Positions 5,818-13,330 of a stretch of 19,110 nucleotides of DNA are shown here, piece by piece (within the stretch, counting starts at the first letter, position 1; each line of letters begins with the position of its first letter). The stretch comes from Bacteroidota bacterium (GTDB lineage Bacteria; Bacteroidota; Bacteroidia; NS11-12g; UBA955): the NCBI GenBank assembly GCA_009918425.1, contig RGEC01000015.1, positions 1 through 19,110 on the forward strand. The letters are read 5' to 3'. The translations under genes and the position numbers were made by a program. Under the pieces are notes generated by a model. It was not told the DNA's origin, ran no database searches, and saw only the letters and a list, made by a program, of their open reading frames with translations.

Positions 5818-7030
5818 GGTTTATATATTTCTTTATGAAGTATTTCTCAACAACGTATTCCATGCAAAGCAGATATAAAAGTGATAATATTAAATATAAT
5901 ATAAGCAAAAATAAAATAAACATTTGATTCAAATCAGACATGGGTAAAAACACTAAAAAAAACAACACTCGCAAAGTTTCCCAGATATTAAAATGCCGGT
6001 AGGTATTATCTTTAAAAACAAGGGCTGTTTGGGTTATTGCAGTAATGCACAACGCCATGCAATACCAAAGCGCAATGGGTGATAAAATATCCTTATAAAA
6101 CAATATAGCCACAAAACCCGGCACGCAGCAGAGCAATTGCCACATTGCATAATAGCGCTGATAGGAATTTGATGCATTGGCAATCCAAACTGCATGCGGT
6201 GAAAAATCATCTTGCTGCCTAGGTTTCCATTCCGGAGGCATAATCAACAATTTAATTTTATTGATAATTCCATTGGTGCTTTTAATGCCATTCCATAAAT
6301 ATCGATAGTGATATGTGATGGCATTGACGGGATTATTGTCGGTGTAATTCGCTTTTACCCCGTATTGTACTGCTTCGGTTTCTTCCTGAAATGTACCAAA
6401 CATTTTATCCCAGACAATCAAAACCGATCCATAATTTTTATCTATGTAAATATCGTTTTTGCCATGGTGCACACGGTGATGAGAAGGCGTAACCAATATG
6501 TGTTCCAGCCAACCCAGCTTGGGCACATAGGTAGTATGCACCAGAAAATCCCAAAGGCCAGATACTTTTAGCGAAATCAGTAGCAATAAAGGATCAAAAC
6601 CGAATACCGGCAATAGCATCCAGAAGGCAATACGGTTGATACCCTGAAATAATGAGGTGCGGAATCCGTTGGAAAAATTAAACAACTCGGAGGAATGGTG
6701 GGTGATGTGACCGGCCCACAAAATATTGATGCGATGCGAAAAACGATGGTACCAGTAGGACAGAAAATCTATGGCAAAAAAGGCATACACCCACTGTTGC
6801 CAGTTTATGGGTATGGTAAACAACCGGAAATGATTATATGAAAACTGCAGGCAGACGTAAAGCGCACCAAAATAAAATAAAGAACCAAACTGATCGCAGG
6901 CTCCAATAGCCATATTGATAATTGTATTTCCCGTCTGATAACGGTTATCTTTTCTTTTTATACTGAAACGCCACTCTACCGCTACCATGAGCAAAAACAC
7001 AGGGATAAGTAATGCGGTATAATTGAGCAT
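5804..7030 (-). CDS. Sterol desaturase / fatty acid hydroxylase superfamily membrane enzyme
   Basis: This is a 408-residue integral membrane protein. It has the three histidine clusters that bind the di-iron centre of this superfamily: HRFSH (95-99), HITHH (108-112) and HHRVHH (184-189), plus His165. Several hydrophobic segments lie before and between them (about 5-20, 50-65, 80-95, 135-160), and a further hydrophobic C-terminal region at about 300-400 extends well beyond the catalytic core. Family members use O2 to hydroxylate or desaturate lipids, including sterols, fatty acyl chains, carotenoids and alkylglycerols; the substrate here cannot be told. It is followed, with a 14-nt overlap, by the membrane lipoprotein gene, which may be a partner. 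Confidence 0.9.
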   Translation of the reverse strand: MLNYTALLIPVFLLMVAVEWRFSIKRKDNRYQTGNTIINMAIGACDQFGSLFYFGALYVCLQFSYNHFRLFTIPINWQQWVYAFFAIDFLSYWYHRFSHRINILWAGHITHHSSELFNFSNGFRTSLFQGINRIAFWMLLPVFGFDPLLLLISLKVSGLWDFLVHTTYVPKLGWLEHILVTPSHHRVHHGKNDIYIDKNYGSVLIVWDKMFGTFQEETEAVQYGVKANYTDNNPVNAITYHYRYLWNGIKSTNGIINKIKLLIMPPEWKPRQQDDFSPHAVWIANASNSYQRYYAMWQLLCCVPGFVAILFYKDILSPIALWYCMALCITAITQTALVFKDNTYRHFNIWETLRVLFFLVFLPMSDLNQMFILFLLILYLILSLLYLLCMEYVVEKYFIKKYINHEKN

Positions 7031-7241
7031 ATGAACACAAAATAAATGTGTGCAAAGGCCGACCCGTTACGATTTTCGTCATGTGAAAAAGAAGGCTAAA
7101 GCAATTATTACAACCGATAAAGAGGATGCGCATCTTTGGTAGGTCCTTTTTGCGTTTTTTGATGCCAAAAGGAGTTCTTTTTGCAATATTCCGTAAAATA
7201 ACTGCTCGGAATTTGCAGAAAACGCAAAAACCAAATGGCTG

Positions 7242-7249
7242 TATCTTTG
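7242..7249 (+). promoter_or_regulatory. -7 element TATCTTTG of the GreA/B-like gene
   Basis: TATCTTTG is an exact TAnnTTTG match ending 9 nt before the ATG at 7259. An earlier in-frame ATG at 7235 lies upstream of it and would not be on the transcript, so this element decides the start. Confidence 0.55.
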
Positions 7250-7258
7250 CCGTTAACC

Positions 7259-7711
7259 ATGTCCCTCACTAAAACCCAAATCCACGAATACTGTTTGCAG
7301 GAACTGACAAACCGACTGCAAAATGCACGCGAGGCCATGGCTGCACTGCACGAATCGGTTGCGGCCGACACCAAAAGCAGCATGGGCGACAAATATGAAA
7401 CGGCGAGGGAAATGGCACAACAGGAATTGGAAAAAATCAGCCGACAGATGGGCATGCTGCAACAATCGCTGGGTATTTTTAATCGCATTCAGTCTTCCCT
7501 GAAGCTTACTGTTATTGGTTTAGGAGCACTCATAGAAACCGACAAAGGTTTCTTTTATATGGCTGCTCCCTTGGGTAAAATTGTTATACAAAACCAAGAA
7601 ATCATGGTCATTTCACCGCAATCTCCGGCAGGTAAAGTAATGCTGGGCAAAAAAGTCGGGAATTCGTTCGAACTGAACGGAACCGTATTTCAAATTTTGT
7701 CGGTGGCCTAA
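7259..7711 (+). CDS. GreA/GreB-like small protein (transcription elongation factor-related)
   Basis: This is a 150-residue protein when started at ATG 7259; the promoter at 7242-7249 argues against the ATG at 7235. Residues 1-75 are a predicted antiparallel coiled coil carrying the pattern TKSSMGDKYETAREM (39-52), which echoes the NTEYxxAKE region at the tip of Gre factors. Residues 85-150 are a small beta-rich domain (VISPQSPAGKVMLGKKVGNSF, 117-137, a near copy of the Gre C-terminal SPlGkALLGkkvGD signature). Database records of this type in Bacteroidota are often mislabelled 3-oxoacyl-ACP synthase. Cytoplasmic RNA-polymerase binding is inferred from the fold only. Its stop overlaps the stop of the convergent dehydrogenase gene by 4 nt. 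Confidence 0.75.
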   Translation: MSLTKTQIHEYCLQELTNRLQNAREAMAALHESVAADTKSSMGDKYETAREMAQQELEKISRQMGMLQQSLGIFNRIQSSLKLTVIGLGALIETDKGFFYMAAPLGKIVIQNQEIMVISPQSPAGKVMLGKKVGNSFELNGTVFQILSVA

Positions 7712-8904
7712 CCGTTCACATAGGCCTGCAAATAGGCATAGGGAGCAGTGAGCCCACCCGCCTCAGCAATGGTAGCACCCTGTATCATTCGGCTGTTTTT
7801 GGACAACAACTCCGGAAACACATACTGCAACATATGTTCGCCAAACTCTTCGCTTGCATCGCAGGGAAGTTCGTTGGGCAAATTGCTCACCGCCATAATA
7901 TCAATACTGTCTTCTGTCCAGGGCTCGCAGGGCTTTTGCTCACTGCGGCTCCACCCAATAACAGGATCCTGTATGGTGGTAGCTTTCCAGGTGATGGGAA
8001 CACTGCCTTCCACATCGCAACTGATATCGGCGATAACTTTCATACGAAAATCAGATCCGGATGTATCTTCTTTGGTAAACAGCGGCGGTAAATCGGCAGT
8101 CCAGAAAATGCCATTCATCAACAAATCCGTGTAAGGTAAAAAATCACGGAAACTGCTCTCATATTCATTATGATTGGCATAAAAATGCTGGGTGTCCCAA
8201 GGTTTTCCGTCTTTGTGTCTGTATATCTCAGGGCTATTCAGGTGCACAAATACGGGCTCATCGTAATTGCGGTGAATGAACTGATAGGGTGTTACCTCGC
8301 GAATGCGCAGATTTCGCAGAAAATCCAGAGATCCGTTAGCCACGCGGCCTCCACCAGTGAGCACAATTTTAATATTCCCGATATCTACGCTGCCGGCCTG
8401 ATGTAGCAATTCGCGGTAATCTTCGCACTGCCAGGCGGGTTTCAGACTAAATATACCTGTTTTTTTACCCCAGGTGAGCAGGCCGTTATAGGCACCCACA
8501 ATTCCCGCAAAACGCCCAAACCCCAGCACCCGCTGCCCATTCTCCCATTTCAGGGTTTCATAATCCACAAGCCGAATCTTCTTTCGGATAATATCCTGCA
8601 GCATTTTCTGATTGTAGGGCTGTTTTTTAATGGTATGGGAGAAGAAAAAATAGGTTTTTCCGGGAATCAGATAATCTATGGGTACTTCTTTAATGCCGAG
8701 CATCACATCACAATCCGAAACATCATCCTGCACGACGATTCCGGCACTTTCATATTCCTCATCAGAAAAACAGCGCTCAGGTGAGGCCTGCGCCACCACT
8801 TTTACCTGCGGAAATCGATTCATCAAAGCTGCGCATTGCACGGGAGTTAAGGCCACCCGCACGTCGGCAGGTGATTTTTGTTCGCGAATAAGGGCAATTT
8901 TCAT
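7708..8904 (-). CDS. Saccharopine / alanine dehydrogenase-like NAD(P)-dependent oxidoreductase
   Basis: This is a 398-residue protein starting MKIALIREQKSPADVRVALT at ATG 8902-8904; the frame stays open upstream, but the family start and the promoter support this Met. The N-terminal half is the AlaDH/PNT-type domain with KEVP (Lys72) and FSHTIKKQ (His90), spaced like the catalytic Lys and His of yeast saccharopine dehydrogenase Lys1. A glycine-rich dinucleotide loop VLTGGGRVANG (181-191) follows, then the C-terminal DISCDVEGS region and the AVSNLPNELP segment typical of this group. The family interconverts amino acids and keto acids or imines with NAD(P). Whether this one acts on saccharopine, lysine or another substrate is open. 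No lysine-pathway genes are nearby. Confidence 0.85.
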   Translation of the reverse strand: MKIALIREQKSPADVRVALTPVQCAALMNRFPQVKVVAQASPERCFSDEEYESAGIVVQDDVSDCDVMLGIKEVPIDYLIPGKTYFFFSHTIKKQPYNQKMLQDIIRKKIRLVDYETLKWENGQRVLGFGRFAGIVGAYNGLLTWGKKTGIFSLKPAWQCEDYRELLHQAGSVDIGNIKIVLTGGGRVANGSLDFLRNLRIREVTPYQFIHRNYDEPVFVHLNSPEIYRHKDGKPWDTQHFYANHNEYESSFRDFLPYTDLLMNGIFWTADLPPLFTKEDTSGSDFRMKVIADISCDVEGSVPITWKATTIQDPVIGWSRSEQKPCEPWTEDSIDIMAVSNLPNELPCDASEEFGEHMLQYVFPELLSKNSRMIQGATIAEAGGLTAPYAYLQAYVNG

Positions 8905-8910
8905 GCACTG

Positions 8911-8940
8911 CAAATGTCGGGGATTTTGTAGCTTTGACAA
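8911..8940 (-). promoter_or_regulatory. Promoter of the dehydrogenase gene
   Basis: On the minus strand a -33 TTG (8938-8940) and a -7 GACATTTG (8911-8918, one mismatch from TAnnTTTG) are separated by exactly 19 nt. The -7 element ends 6 nt before the ATG of the dehydrogenase gene. Confidence 0.5.
8929..8936 (+). promoter_or_regulatory. -7 element TAGCTTTG for the SRAP gene
   Basis: TAGCTTTG is an exact TAnnTTTG match on the + strand, 71 nt before the SRAP start codon. It lies between the -7 and -33 elements of the divergent promoter, so the two polymerase sites overlap. No good -33 is seen. Confidence 0.35.
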
Positions 8941-9007
8941 TCCAAAAAAGCCCACAGAATTAACAATTGCGCACAATGCAGTGTTAGATCCTACAGCCAG
9001 CAACCCT

Positions 9008-9727
9008 ATGTGTTTCTCCTACTCCGTCAATTTCAAAGCAGAGGCGCTGCAAAGCCGACTGAACCTGACAGAAGCCATCAGTGTGCCGGATCCCGGCTAT
9101 TTTATTTCGGCATTCTCTTACCCCATTATGCCTGTGATTGCAGCCAATACAGAATTACACCCGGAAAACATGCAGTGGGGATTGATTCCGGAATGGGTAA
9201 AAACTGCCGAAAAAGCAATGGAACTGCGTGAATACGGTCTTAACGCCAAAGGCGAAACCTTGCATGAAAAACCCATGTTTCACCATGCCTTCGAAAGCCA
9301 CCGCATCCTCATTCCCATGGCAGGATTTTATGAATGGCGCGAATACAACAAAAAGAAATATCCCTATTACATATTTCCTGCCGGTGAGGATTTCTTTCTG
9401 GTGGCAGGCATTGCTTCCCGGTGGGTAAACCATGAAACCGGGGAAACCCTGGGCACGTTTGCAGTGGTGACCTGCCCATCAGGAGCGTTGCTTACCGAAA
9501 TTCACAACACAAAAAAACGGCAACCCCTGATTCTGGAACCGGATGAGTGGCAGAAGTGGGTTTTCGGAGCCGATGACCAAGCGTTGGAACTGGTAAAACC
9601 CTGTGATGACAAGCTTTTGAAGGCCCACACCATTTCGCCAATGGCAAGTCGTGTGCGTGAAAACCGCAACATCCCCGAAATACAGCAACCATATACCTAT
9701 CCGGAGTTTTCACCTACCCTTTTTTGA
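9008..9727 (+). CDS. SRAP-family protein (YedK/HMCES-type abasic-site crosslinker)
   Basis: This is a 239-residue protein started at ATG 9008 because the family needs Cys2 exposed at the N-terminus (MCFSYSVN). SRAP proteins bind single-stranded DNA and form a thiazolidine crosslink between Cys2 and abasic sites, shielding them during replication. The expected residues are present: Cys2, Asn79 in LNAKGETL, Glu109 in GFYEWRE and His166 in LLTEIHNTKKRQPLIL, together with the WGLIPEWVK strand (57-65). The length is normal. It is transcribed divergently from the dehydrogenase gene, from a 103-nt shared region. No SOS box could be judged. Confidence 0.93.
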   Translation: MCFSYSVNFKAEALQSRLNLTEAISVPDPGYFISAFSYPIMPVIAANTELHPENMQWGLIPEWVKTAEKAMELREYGLNAKGETLHEKPMFHHAFESHRILIPMAGFYEWREYNKKKYPYYIFPAGEDFFLVAGIASRWVNHETGETLGTFAVVTCPSGALLTEIHNTKKRQPLILEPDEWQKWVFGADDQALELVKPCDDKLLKAHTISPMASRVRENRNIPEIQQPYTYPEFSPTLF

Positions 9728-9770
9728 TTGTTGATGCCATAAACCCATCATTTCTCATCAAAATTCTCTT

Positions 9771-9798
9771 GTCTTTAGCACAGATATCCGGTAAAGAC
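9771..9798. terminator. Weak hairpin between convergent SRAP and lipocalin genes
   Basis: GTCTTTA (9771-9777) and TAAAGAC (9792-9798) are perfect inverted repeats with a 14-nt loop, centred in the 88-nt convergent gap. There is no clear T run, so its role as a terminator is uncertain. Confidence 0.25.
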
Positions 9799-9815
9799 AT
9801 TCTACTGTAAGGCGA

Positions 9816-10319
9816 TTACTCCTGTTGCACTTTTTCCAGACGGGCAATATCATAGCCCAGCTCCCGAGCAGTTTTCAAATAATCCTGATACATTTCTTCC
9901 GGCATGGATTTCTCACGGCACAATACCCATAAATAATCATTACCGGGGCCGCCAACCAACGCATAGCGATATTCCGGATCAATGCGATGCACCCAATATG
10001 GAGCCCTGAATGGCCAGAAAAACTGCACTTTCAGTTTACCCGACTGAGAAGTGTACGGCACAAATGCTTTACCATTTACCTCTTTCCAATTCCCTTTTGG
10101 GTTTTGTCCGCGATTGGTAACCTTAATGCCACCCTTTTCCAGCAAAGTGTAGGTGGCGGTCACTTTCTGTAAATCACGCTCGAAACGATGCGGAAAACGG
10201 GCAATCTCGTACCATGTACCGGCATAGCGCTTTATATCGAGGTTGTTTACGGTATATTTATTTGAATTCTTCATGCAGGATATTAGGACAGCACCCACGA
10301 GCAACAACATTATTCTCAT
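9816..10319 (-). CDS. blc: Blc-type bacterial lipocalin lipoprotein
   Basis: This is a 167-residue protein. Residues 1-15 form a lipoprotein signal with VLISC (Cys15), so it is membrane-anchored on the periplasmic side. The lipocalin signature GTWYEIARFPHRFE begins at residue 34. Later come the WPF segment in VQFFWPF, the YALVGGPGNDYLWVLCRE strand pair with the conserved W and R, and a C-terminal helix (EMYQDYLKTARELGY). Blc-like lipocalins bind fatty acids or lysophospholipids and are linked to envelope stress in other bacteria. It is monocistronic by position: convergent with SRAP and divergent from prmA. Confidence 0.93.
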   Translation of the reverse strand: MRIMLLLVGAVLISCMKNSNKYTVNNLDIKRYAGTWYEIARFPHRFERDLQKVTATYTLLEKGGIKVTNRGQNPKGNWKEVNGKAFVPYTSQSGKLKVQFFWPFRAPYWVHRIDPEYRYALVGGPGNDYLWVLCREKSMPEEMYQDYLKTARELGYDIARLEKVQQE

Positions 10320-10385
10320 GTAACGAAATTAACAAACCAACCTGTAATTGGTTGTGATGAAAATTACATTGCACCCTTATTTTCA

Positions 10386-10393
10386 TACCTTTG
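10386..10393 (+). promoter_or_regulatory. -7 element TACCTTTG upstream of prmA
   Basis: TACCTTTG matches TAnnTTTG exactly. It lies 173 nt before the prmA start, so the transcript would have a long leader in which two short overlapping open frames occur (10404-10526 and 10430/10445-10555). I see no other feature in this 247-nt gap. Confidence 0.4.
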
Positions 10394-10566
10394 CAAGGTA
10401 AATATGCTATTTATAAACGCTTTGCCGGCGTGGGTTTCATCAACATGCTGCACCGCAAAAACCTCAAGAAAGAGAAAATCAATACACTTTCTGAAAAAAG
10501 TCAAAAGACAATCCCTGACACATTAAAAATCGCATTGTCTGACAACCTGCAATAAATCCGAATAAT

Positions 10567-11427
10567 ATGAACGAAGAGAAATTTCTCAGGTTAAAGGCCT
10601 TTGCAGCCGAACCGCAGCAGCAAAATACAGAAATTATACTGGCCCTGCTGGGTGAATACCCTTTTGATACATTTGAAACTGATGAAGACGCTGTAATTGC
10701 TTTTGCCAAAGCAGAAGATATTACCGCTGAATTGCTTGTGGATATTGAGGAAACGCTCAAACCTTTCTGCAATAAGCCGTTCGAAACGGAACTTATTGAA
10801 AAACAAAACTGGAATGCCGAGTGGGAAAAACAGTTTTTTGATCCCATTACCGTAGATGAGACTGTACATATCCGCGCACCTTTTCATCCCAAAGGGTCTG
10901 AAATCCCCTACTGCATAACGATAGAGCCCCGAATGAGTTTTGGTACCGGCCACCACCGCACCACGCAGATGATGATTTCCCTGATGCTGCAGCAAAAAGC
11001 CAAATTTAAAAATAGCCATGTGCTTGATATGGGCTGCGGAACGGGCGTGCTGGGCATATTTGCTGAAAAAATGGGCGCCTCTGATGTTTTGGGTATAGAC
11101 AATGAATCCTGGGCAGCTGAAAACGCTACAGACAATGCAAAAGCTAATGGTTGCAGTAAATTCACCGCCGAATTTGGAGATGCTGATTTGCTGAAACCCA
11201 TGAGCGACGGATGTTTTGATGCCGTATTGGCCAATATACACCTAAACGTACTGATGACCGATGGCAAATCATATCTGCGGGTACTTAAAAACGAAGGACT
11301 GCTGTTTGTTTCAGGTTTTTATACCCAGGACCTCCCGATTCTCAGGCAGTATTTTTCAGGACAGGGAGCAGTCTACATTGCAGAAACTAATCTCGAGGGG
11401 TGGTGTGCAGCGGTTTTCAGAAAATAA
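10567..11427 (+). CDS. prmA: Ribosomal protein L11 methyltransferase
   Basis: This is a 286-residue protein, normal for PrmA, which trimethylates ribosomal protein L11 with S-adenosylmethionine. Residues 1-90 are the small substrate-recognition domain. Then come the signature EPRMSFGTGHHRTTQ (120-134), the SAM-binding loop LDMGCGTGVLGI (153-164), the acidic end of the next strand GIDNE (176-180) and ANIHLNVL (222-229), equivalent to the family NxxxNxL motif. The C-terminal GWCAAVFRK is also typical. The start ATG 10567 is preceded by an A-rich region without a strong Shine-Dalgarno sequence, as is common in this phylum. It depends on SAM, the product of metK further along this window. Confidence 0.96.
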   Translation: MNEEKFLRLKAFAAEPQQQNTEIILALLGEYPFDTFETDEDAVIAFAKAEDITAELLVDIEETLKPFCNKPFETELIEKQNWNAEWEKQFFDPITVDETVHIRAPFHPKGSEIPYCITIEPRMSFGTGHHRTTQMMISLMLQQKAKFKNSHVLDMGCGTGVLGIFAEKMGASDVLGIDNESWAAENATDNAKANGCSKFTAEFGDADLLKPMSDGCFDAVLANIHLNVLMTDGKSYLRVLKNEGLLFVSGFYTQDLPILRQYFSGQGAVYIAETNLEGWCAAVFRK

Positions 11428-11477
11428 TCCACAGGTGGCGGTTAACAAGATGTGATAAGAGAACGGAAAGCGGATAG

Positions 11478-11485
11478 TATATTTG
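11478..11485 (+). promoter_or_regulatory. -7 element TATATTTG that fixes the mutL start
   Basis: TATATTTG is an exact TAnnTTTG match 64 nt behind the prmA region. Its last three bases are themselves an in-frame TTG (11483), so that codon cannot be the start; the TTG at 11492, six nt beyond the element, can. No clear -33 is seen. Confidence 0.5.
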
Positions 11486-11491
11486 AAGTTC

Positions 11492-13330
11492 TTGTCAGAC
11501 GTAATCAAGCTTTTACCGGATTCAGTAGCCAACCAGATTGCCGCAGGTGAGGTTGTGCAACGCCCTGCCAGTGCGGTAAAGGAGCTGCTGGAAAATTGTC
11601 TGGATGCAGGAGCTACGGATATTCGACTGCTTATCAAAGACGGAGGATCCACCCTTATTCAGGTGATAGATAACGGCCGCGGCATGAGCGAAACCGATGC
11701 CCGCATGTGCTGGGAAAGACACGCCACCAGCAAAATCAGCAAGGCACAGGATTTATTTTCGCTGAATACTTACGGTTTTCGGGGAGAAGCCCTTGCCAGT
11801 ATTGCTGCCGTGGCGCAGGTGGAAATGAAAACACGTCGTGAGCAGGACGATGCTGCCATCTTTATCCGCATTGAAGGCAGCACAGTACTGGAACAGTCCC
11901 TGACCTCAGCCCCGGTGGGCACCTCTATTGCCGTGCGCAACTTGTTTTACAACATCCCGGCAAGGCGGAATTTTCTTAAATCCATCTCGGTAGAAACCCG
12001 CCACATCCTTGAAGAATTTCAGCGACAGGCTCTCGCCCACCCACAGATTGCATTCAGCATGTACAATCAGGGTTCGGAAGTTTACGACCTAAAGCCCGGC
12101 ACCTTAAAACAACGCATTGCCGATGTACTTTCCGGCAAAAAAACCGATGATTTGCTGTCGTTAAATGAAGATACCGAACTGGTGCAAATAACCGGCTATG
12201 TTGGTGCTCCTGCTTCTGTGCGCAGAACCCGCGGCGAACAATATCTGTACGTAAATGGCAGATTTATCCGAAGCCCTTATTTTCAGCATGCCATTCAGGC
12301 TGCTTACGAAGGGCTTACTGAAGAAGGCAGTTACCCGCTATTTTGCCTCTTCATTCACTTAGATCCCGCGAAAGTGGATGTAAATGTGCATCCCACCAAA
12401 ACCGAGGTAAAATTTGAAGATGAGAAACACATCTATAACATCCTCAAAGCCGCGGTGAGAAAAGTGCTGGGCCAATTTGTGGTTCAGCCCGATCTGGATA
12501 TTTTTGGCGGTATGGGCGGACTGGAAGATTTTCTCAGTTCATCTACGCCAATTCACCGCAGCCAAGAAAGTTTTCAGGATTTTAAACAGCCCCAGAGTCA
12601 AACAAGATACAATCCATTTGAAGAAGGATATTCAAGGCCACAGAACCAAGACTGGCAGAAAATCTTAGGTCCGATTGACCAGACCGGCAGCATAACCACC
12701 GGCAGCAAAGGCATACCTGAGGAGGAAAGTCTGTTGCCGGTATCATCAGAATGGAAAGTAGAATCCGTTTTCTCATTGCCTTCAGGGTATTTGGCAGCCA
12801 AAATCAACGGGGCACTGATTTTGGTTGACAAAAGGGCTGCGCACGTTAAAGTGCTTTATGAAGGATTTCTGAGAGGACTGCGTCAACAGTCCGGGCATTG
12901 CCAGCAATTACTCTTCCCTATTACCATTGAACTCAATCAGGCATGGCTGCATACGGCCCTGGAACTGATGGATGATTTTAAATCGCTGGGCTTTGATGTG
13001 AGCCACTTCGGCGGCAATACCCTGATGATCAGCGGAATTCCGGCAGAACTGGAACGCGGAAGCGAAAGCCGAGCTCTGGAAGCTTTACTGGAAGATTATT
13101 TGCAGACCCAGGGCGATTTGAAATTAAACCGACACGAAAGCCTGGCCCTCTCTATGGCGCGTCAGGCCGCAGTTTCTGCTGATTCTCCCATGAATGCACA
13201 AGAGGCAGAACAACTGATTGTTCGATTATTCACAGTACAGGAAAATCAGTGGTCACCCGATGCAAAACCTGTTTGGATTAAATTTGGAGACGAATTAGTT
13301 TTTGAGTTGTTTCGCAAACAAAAACGCTGA
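11492..13330 (+). CDS. mutL: DNA mismatch repair protein MutL
   Basis: This is a 612-residue GHKL ATPase that couples MutS mismatch recognition to downstream repair. I start it at TTG 11492, giving MSDVIKLLPDSVANQIAAGE as in the family; the longer TTG 11483 start lies inside the promoter element. The N-terminal motifs are intact: ELLENCLDAGA with Glu34, DNGRGM (60-65) and TYGFRGEALAS (93-103). The middle (about 345-425) is a Gln/Ser/Pro-rich linker. The C-terminal dimerisation domain starts near 430. There the metal-binding endonuclease motif DQHAxxExxxxE reads DKRAAHVKVLYE (446-457), and the CPHGRP-type motif reads SPDAKP (588-593). The stop overlaps the next ATG (TGATG), so it heads an operon with the rhomboids. 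Confidence 0.96.
   Translation: MSDVIKLLPDSVANQIAAGEVVQRPASAVKELLENCLDAGATDIRLLIKDGGSTLIQVIDNGRGMSETDARMCWERHATSKISKAQDLFSLNTYGFRGEALASIAAVAQVEMKTRREQDDAAIFIRIEGSTVLEQSLTSAPVGTSIAVRNLFYNIPARRNFLKSISVETRHILEEFQRQALAHPQIAFSMYNQGSEVYDLKPGTLKQRIADVLSGKKTDDLLSLNEDTELVQITGYVGAPASVRRTRGEQYLYVNGRFIRSPYFQHAIQAAYEGLTEEGSYPLFCLFIHLDPAKVDVNVHPTKTEVKFEDEKHIYNILKAAVRKVLGQFVVQPDLDIFGGMGGLEDFLSSSTPIHRSQESFQDFKQPQSQTRYNPFEEGYSRPQNQDWQKILGPIDQTGSITTGSKGIPEEESLLPVSSEWKVESVFSLPSGYLAAKINGALILVDKRAAHVKVLYEGFLRGLRQQSGHCQQLLFPITIELNQAWLHTALELMDDFKSLGFDVSHFGGNTLMISGIPAELERGSESRALEALLEDYLQTQGDLKLNRHESLALSMARQAAVSADSPMNAQEAEQLIVRLFTVQENQWSPDAKPVWIKFGDELVFELFRKQKR

Noticed and set aside
8905..9003. Longer N-terminus for the dehydrogenase
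   Set aside because: The extra 33 residues cover the promoter region and are not part of the family; MKIALIRE at 8904 is the usual start.
8678..9007. Longer N-terminus for the SRAP protein
   Set aside because: It overlaps the dehydrogenase gene antisense, and SRAP proteins need Cys directly after the initiator Met, as at 9008.
10591..11241. Antisense open frame of 216 codons
   Set aside because: It is the shadow of prmA and has no family features.
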